A DNA stretch of 11,007 nucleotides from CAZCSY01 sp964501505 (GTDB lineage: Bacteria > Omnitrophota > Gorgyraeia > Velamenicoccales > Velamenicoccaceae). The stretch lies in contig CAZCSY010000048.1 of assembly GCA_964501505.1 (NCBI GenBank), positions 1-11,007 on the forward strand, in the 5' to 3' direction. A program made the position numbers and the translations under genes. Under the pieces are notes generated by a model. The model was not told where the DNA came from. It made no database searches and was given only the letters and a program-made list of their open reading frames with translations. Every line of letters begins with the position of its first letter. Positions within the stretch are counted from its first letter, which is position 1. This document shows, one piece after another, positions 7,513 through 11,007 of this stretch.

Positions 7513-8483
7513 AAAAGAAGCGAGGCATTTTCGTCGCCGGGGCGACCGGCTGCGCGGGCGCGCACATCATCAAGGCCTTGTTGGCCCGCCGTGCCGACGT
7601 CGCCGTCCGCGCCTCGTATCGGCGCACAAGACCTTTTTTGAGGGACAGGCGCCTGTCCTGGCGGCGCGCGGATCTGCGCCGGCTCCAAGAGGCGCGCGCG
7701 TGCGTCGCGGGCTGCGAGATGGCGGTTCTCGCGGCCGGCAACGTCACGGGCGCGGCCGGGACAGCGGCCCTGCAGGCCCAGCAGGTCGCCGATAACGTGA
7801 CGATGAATATGAACCTGTTGCGTGCGTGCGCCGAGGCCGGCGTGCGGCGCGTCGTCTCCATCGGGTCGACCACGGCCTATCAGGAGGCGGACGTCCCTTT
7901 GAAAGAGGACGATCTCGATTTCAACGCCGATCCACCGGCGGCCTATCTCGGCATCGCCTGGGGCATGCGTTTTATCGAAAAGCTCTGCCGCTTCTGGCAC
8001 GAGCACAGCGGTATGGAGACGCTGATCGTTCGGGCGACGAACATCTTCGGGCCTTTTGCGAAGTTCGACCCGAAGGTGTCGCACGTGATCCCGGCCTTGA
8101 TCCGTAAGGCCGTGGATCGCCAGGATCCCTTTGAGGTTTGGGGCTCGGACGACGTGACGCGTGACGTGGTCTATGCCGCCGATTTTGCCCAGGCCGTCGT
8201 CTTGATGCTTGAAAAACCGGATTTGAAATTCGGCGTGTTTAATATCGGGACGGGCCGCCAGGTGAAGGTGGGGGATCTGGTCGGTTGGGTCCTTTCGGCG
8301 GCTGACCACGAGCCGAAAAAAATCACTTATGGGGCCGGCCGGGCTGCGGCCGTCAGGTTCCGGGCTTTTGACACCCAGCGCGCCCGCGATGTCCTCGGAT
8401 GGACGCCTCAGCGGGGTGTCGAAGAAGGCATCCGGGAGACCGTCGCGTGGTGGCGGGCGAACAGGAAGGGATGGCAGCGATGA
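7509..8483 (+). CDS. Extended SDR, nucleotide-sugar epimerase/dehydratase family, catalytic pair not seen
   Basis: The 324-residue protein has the NAD(P)-binding GATGCAG motif (11-17), a SIGSTTAY segment at the usual Ser/Thr active-site strand, and a substrate-binding half with VRATNIFGP, SHVIPALIRKAV, VWGSDDVTRDVVYAADFA and FNIGTGR. Together these are characteristic of UDP/GDP/dTDP-sugar epimerases, dehydratases and reductases (PF01370). The unusual point is the catalytic Tyr-xxx-Lys. Where relatives read approximately G-Y-A-W-x-K-R, this reads G-I-A-W-G-M-R, with Ile149 and Met153 (codons at 7953 and 7965). A Tyr146 lies three residues earlier but has Ala, not Lys, four residues on. It may have a changed mechanism, or a binding role. 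The start is ATG at 7509, coupled by ATGA to the GT2 gene, and the stop overlaps the methyltransferase start in the same way. Confidence 0.85.
   Translation: MKKKRGIFVAGATGCAGAHIIKALLARRADVAVRASYRRTRPFLRDRRLSWRRADLRRLQEARACVAGCEMAVLAAGNVTGAAGTAALQAQQVADNVTMNMNLLRACAEAGVRRVVSIGSTTAYQEADVPLKEDDLDFNADPPAAYLGIAWGMRFIEKLCRFWHEHSGMETLIVRATNIFGPFAKFDPKVSHVIPALIRKAVDRQDPFEVWGSDDVTRDVVYAADFAQAVVLMLEKPDLKFGVFNIGTGRQVKVGDLVGWVLSAADHEPKKITYGAGRAAAVRFRAFDTQRARDVLGWTPQRGVEEGIRETVAWWRANRKGWQR
8463..8470 (+). promoter_or_regulatory. Ribosome binding site choosing the ATG at 8480
   Basis: AGGAAGGG ends 9 bases before the ATG at 8480 and directly abuts the in-frame ATG at 8471. The spacing therefore favours 8480. 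Confidence 0.55.
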
Positions 8484-9250
8484 CAAAACGGCGAAAAGGG
8501 AAAGCGAACAAGACGATCGTGCTTTCGAGCGGCCGGGAAAAAGACACCGAGCGTCGGCTCGTGGAGATTCTCAAGGACTCCCCCATCCCCGACAAGGAGC
8601 TGTTGGCGAACTTCGGCGTCTACGCGCCATCGCGCGTCCTGGCGCGGCTCCTGTTTTTTTACGAGATCTACAAAAAGATCCTCCACACCCACGGCGTGGT
8701 GATCGAGTTCGGCGTGCGCTGGGGGCAGACGCTTTCGTGGCTGGTGTCGCTGCGCAGCATCCTGGAGCCCTTCAATCGTCACCGCAAGATTTTAGGGTTT
8801 GACACGTTCACCGGCTTTAAAGGGGTGATGGCTAAAGACGGTGCGTCCCACGGGTGCCGGGAAGGCGATTACGGCGTGGCGCGCGATTACGCCGGTCAGC
8901 TCGACGAGCTCCTGAGGCTCCAGGAGCGGCTCAACCCTATGGCGCACATCAAGCGCTTTGAGCTCATCAAGGGCGACGCGGCCAAGGCCGTGCCCGGCTA
9001 CCTGCGCCGGCACCCCGAGACCATGGTGGCCCTGGCGATTTTTGACTTCGATATCTACAAGCCGACGCGGGCGGCCCTGAAGGCGGTCAGGCCGCACCTG
9101 ATGAAGGGAAGCGTCCTGGTCTTTGACGAGTTGTGCGACGATATCTTTCCCGGCGAGACCCTGGCCCTGCAGGAGGTCTTCGGGTTGAACAGGGTCCGGG
9201 TCCAGCGCCTGCCGATGACGTCGCGTCTGTCTTACCTGGAGATCACATGA
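8480..9250 (+). CDS. TylF/CmcI-like SAM-dependent O-methyltransferase
   Basis: The 256-residue protein has a basic N-terminus, a PIPDKELLANFGVY segment, then VIEFGVRWGQ containing the SAM-binding E-F-G-x-x-x-G pattern (Glu76 to Gly82). It continues with LGFDTFTGF, FELIKGDAAK, and FDFDIYKPT (Asp189, Asp191), followed by VLVFDEL; these acidic positions correspond to the metal site of TylF/MycF-type sugar O-methyltransferases. From memory, close relatives sit in polysaccharide clusters, where they are often annotated as TylF-like, or wrongly as carnitine CoA-transferase. Its likely job is methylation of a sugar hydroxyl, but the substrate cannot be read from sequence. It overlaps its neighbours by ATGA on both sides (8480-8483 and 9247-9250). 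An in-frame ATG at 8471 is the alternative start. Confidence 0.7.
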   Translation: MTKRRKGKANKTIVLSSGREKDTERRLVEILKDSPIPDKELLANFGVYAPSRVLARLLFFYEIYKKILHTHGVVIEFGVRWGQTLSWLVSLRSILEPFNRHRKILGFDTFTGFKGVMAKDGASHGCREGDYGVARDYAGQLDELLRLQERLNPMAHIKRFELIKGDAAKAVPGYLRRHPETMVALAIFDFDIYKPTRAALKAVRPHLMKGSVLVFDELCDDIFPGETLALQEVFGLNRVRVQRLPMTSRLSYLEIT

Positions 9251-10035
9251 AGCGTTTCTGCCGCGCGGTGCGCCAGGATATCCTGAAGATCGCCAAGGCG
9301 AGCGGCCACGGCCACATCCCGTCGTGTTTTTCCGTGGTGGAGATCCTGTGCGCGGTCTACGGGACGATCCGCCACGACCCCAAGAGGCCGGGGTGGGACC
9401 AACGGGATATTTTTATCCTCAGCAAGGGCCACGCGAGCCTCGCGCACTATTGCACGCTGGCGCACCTGGGCTATTTTGACGTTGCGCGTGTCGCCTCCTT
9501 CGGCAGTTTCGGGACGGACTTCGGGTGTCATGCGGACCGGCTGAAGGTGCCGGGGATAGAGGTCTCAACGGGCTCGTTGGGTCACGGGATCGGCGTGGCC
9601 GTGGGCATGGCCCTGGCCTTCAAGATCAAAAGATCCGAACGGCGCGTCGCCGTGGCGATCGGTGACGGCGAAGCCAACGAAGGGTCGGTCTGGGAGGCCT
9701 TGATGGTGGCCAAGAACCTGAAGCTCGACAACCTCATCGTGATTTATGATAATAACATGTCCCACGGCAGGGGCCTGCAGATCACCAACCCCGCCGAGAA
9801 GCTCGTGGCCTTCGGCTGCCGGGTGGATGAGGTGGACGGCCACAACGTGACGGCCCTGAAGGCCGTCCTGGTCAAGGCGCCGGCCGAAGGCAGGCCCCGC
9901 GCCGTCGTGGCCCAGACGAAGAAGGGATACGGTTGTCGGACGATGGTCTGCGATCATTACGCGTGGCACCGCCGGTGTCCGACCGACGAGGAGTTCACGC
10001 GGTTGATGGAGGAGTTGGATGAGGAAGCGGTTTAG
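9247..10035 (+). CDS. Transketolase-like N-terminal subunit, thiamine diphosphate binding
   Basis: The 262-residue protein matches the pyrophosphate-binding half of transketolase. In order: a SVVEIL segment (29-34), SKGHASLAHY (59-68), EVSTGSLGHGIGVAVGMALA (105-124) and GDGEANEGSVWEA (139-151), continuing to DNN (168-170), the GDG...NN signature that holds magnesium and the thiamine diphosphate tail. Length is normal for the split form found in many bacteria and archaea; the partner is the next gene. Together they would move a two-carbon ketol unit between sugars. The start is ATG at 9247 (ATGA overlap with the methyltransferase stop, GGAG 5 bases upstream), and it ends with TAG at 10033-10035, overlapping the C-subunit start by 17 bases. 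Location inside a sugar-modifying operon suggests a dedicated role rather than central pentose phosphate metabolism, which is inference. Confidence 0.88.
   Translation: MKRFCRAVRQDILKIAKASGHGHIPSCFSVVEILCAVYGTIRHDPKRPGWDQRDIFILSKGHASLAHYCTLAHLGYFDVARVASFGSFGTDFGCHADRLKVPGIEVSTGSLGHGIGVAVGMALAFKIKRSERRVAVAIGDGEANEGSVWEALMVAKNLKLDNLIVIYDNNMSHGRGLQITNPAEKLVAFGCRVDEVDGHNVTALKAVLVKAPAEGRPRAVVAQTKKGYGCRTMVCDHYAWHRRCPTDEEFTRLMEELDEEAV
10008..10014 (+). promoter_or_regulatory. Ribosome binding site for the transketolase C-subunit
   Basis: GGAGGAG lies 4 bases before the ATG at 10019, within the end of the N-subunit gene. It supports a 17-base overlap and coupled translation of the two subunits. Confidence 0.6.
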
Positions 10036-10894
10036 AGAGACGGTCATGGACCTGGCGTCGGGCGACGAGCGCCTCGTTTTGTTGTTTGGCGACGTGAGCG
10101 TGTATCTCTTCAAGGATTTTAAGAACGCCTATCCGGAGCGTTTCTATAATATCGGTATCTGCGAGAATACCATCGTGAGCACCGGCGCGGGTCTGAGCGC
10201 CATGGGGATGATCCCGGTGATGCACACGATCACCCCGTTCATTACCGAGCGCAGTTACGAGCAGATCAAGATCGACCTGTGCTACAACCGTTTCGGCGGC
10301 AACATCGTGACGTGCGGGGCGTCGTTCGACTACGCCTGGGACGGGGCGACCCACCACGCGTACACGGACCTGGCGATTCTGCGCCTCCTGCCCGGCATGG
10401 AGGTCATCCAGCCCGGCTCCGAAAAAGAACTGGAGGTGCTCTTTCGCAGCCAGTATGCGAACGGCCGGCCGACGTACTTCCGGCTCTCCGACCATCCGCA
10501 CACGATCGACACGGATCCGGTCTTCGGTGAGGGGATCGTGCTTAAGGACGCGGGCTCGGTGGTGACGGTGATGACGGCGGGTCCCGTCCTGGGTAATGTC
10601 ATGGAGGCGTCGAAGGACCTGCCGGTCAACCTCGTCTATTTTCATACGATAAAACCCATCGATCGGGAAGTGCTATGCCGTTTTAAGGACACCGAGATCG
10701 TCGTGGTCCATGATGCCTTCGGCCTGTATGAGGCTATCGCCGAGGTGCCGCACCTGAAGATGACGTACCACGGGATGCCGGACGATTTCTGTTCGTGTTA
10801 CGGCAGGCTGCCGGACGTGCGCCGGAGCATCGGGCTTGACCCGGCTTCGATCCGGGAGTTCCTGAAAAAGAAGATTGAGCATCCGAACGTATGA
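10019..10894 (+). CDS. Transketolase-like C-terminal subunit (pyrimidine-binding domain)
   Basis: The 291-residue partner subunit carries the pyrimidine-binding domain. GICENTIV (45-52) holds Glu49, the glutamate that activates the cofactor's aminopyrimidine ring. It is followed by MHTITPFITERSYEQIKID and a WDGATHHAYTDLAILRLLPG segment equivalent to the conserved PTHQ-type loop of transketolases. The C-terminal transketolase domain follows (TVMTAGPVLGNVMEA, then VVHDAFG) and is somewhat short; split C-subunits are more often around 310-330 residues. With the N-subunit this makes a complete active site at the interface. A pyruvate-dehydrogenase-E1-beta-like or DXS-like enzyme is less likely given the N-subunit motifs. 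The stop overlaps the next ATG (ATGA at 10891-10894), so the operon continues. Confidence 0.87.
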   Translation: MRKRFRETVMDLASGDERLVLLFGDVSVYLFKDFKNAYPERFYNIGICENTIVSTGAGLSAMGMIPVMHTITPFITERSYEQIKIDLCYNRFGGNIVTCGASFDYAWDGATHHAYTDLAILRLLPGMEVIQPGSEKELEVLFRSQYANGRPTYFRLSDHPHTIDTDPVFGEGIVLKDAGSVVTVMTAGPVLGNVMEASKDLPVNLVYFHTIKPIDREVLCRFKDTEIVVVHDAFGLYEAIAEVPHLKMTYHGMPDDFCSCYGRLPDVRRSIGLDPASIREFLKKKIEHPNV

Positions 10895-11007
10895 GCATTA
10901 TGGCCATGACGGATATCCCCTCTGCGCAGACGAAGTTTTTCGCTCATCGGCACGGTTTGCATTTTCGCCGTTACGCTCCATTAAACCGGGTCGCTACGGC
11001 AAAAATG
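10891..11007 (+). CDS. Start of an unrecognised gene, truncated by the window edge
   Basis: An ATG at 10891 overlaps the transketolase C-subunit stop as ATGA and opens a frame of 39 codons to the window end with no stop. The visible N-terminus begins MSIMAMTDIPSAQTKFF and continues with a His/Arg-rich stretch. I recognise no family, and no strong ribosome site is visible, as with the other ATGA-coupled starts. In-frame ATGs at 10900 and 10906 are alternatives. Its coupling to the sugar cassette suggests a further enzyme of the same pathway. Confidence 0.5.
   Translation, partial: MSIMAMTDIPSAQTKFFAHRHGLHFRRYAPLNRVATAKM

Noticed and set aside
7311..8486. Antisense open frame of 391 codons opposite the GT2 and SDR genes
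   Set aside because: It spans two confidently identified + strand genes and its composition is that of a mirror frame; no domain is visible.
1..11007. CRISPR arrays, tRNA/rRNA genes, insertion sequences, phage attachment sites
   Set aside because: No regularly spaced repeats, cloverleaf or rRNA-like stretches, transposase motifs or terminal repeats were found on reading; coding density leaves almost no room for them.

Overview
The window is GC-rich (roughly 60% by eye), very densely coded, and all supported genes are on the + strand. Type II secretion (GspK/L/M) genes and lipid-linked sugar glycosyltransferases point to a diderm bacterium. Nothing in the sequence fixes the phylum. Candidatus Omnitrophota or a deltaproteobacterium-like lineage is only my guess, based on the PilM/PilN-like character of the GspL protein and the overall gene mix.

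Layout. (1) 3-2511 is the end of a type II secretion / type IV pilus-like assembly operon in the classical order K-L-M: the C-terminal part of GspK, a GspL-position protein that reads as a PilM-PilN fusion, and a GspM/PilO-type protein. (2) 2521-5286 encodes a 921-residue membrane sensor histidine kinase with a multi-pass N-terminus, a DctB-like extracytoplasmic sensor, a PAS domain and a complete kinase core. No response regulator is seen. (3) 5325-6602 is a multi-pass membrane glycosyltransferase of the GT39/ArnT type. (4) 6603-6825 is the only sizeable gap. It holds an 11-bp perfect hairpin followed by a T-rich run and a second small hairpin. (5) 6826 to the window end is a tightly overlapping sugar cassette: a DPM1-like GT2 glycosyltransferase, an SDR-fold sugar epimerase/dehydratase homologue, a TylF/CmcI-like methyltransferase, a split transketolase (N- and C-terminal subunits), and the start of another, unrecognised gene.

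How the genes may work together. The K-L-M proteins form part of an inner-membrane secretion platform. The sugar block most likely makes and transfers a modified glycan: GT2 could charge a polyprenyl phosphate, GT39 could transfer the lipid-linked sugar outside the membrane, and the SDR, methyltransferase and transketolase could modify an activated sugar. Transketolase subunits locked by ATGA-type overlaps into a surface-sugar operon, rather than beside pentose-phosphate genes, suggest a two-carbon transfer that builds a higher-carbon or branched sugar. This is the best candidate for an undescribed pathway here. The SDR appears to lack the usual Tyr-xxx-Lys catalytic pair, which adds to the interest. 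All functional links between genes are inference from order and overlap.
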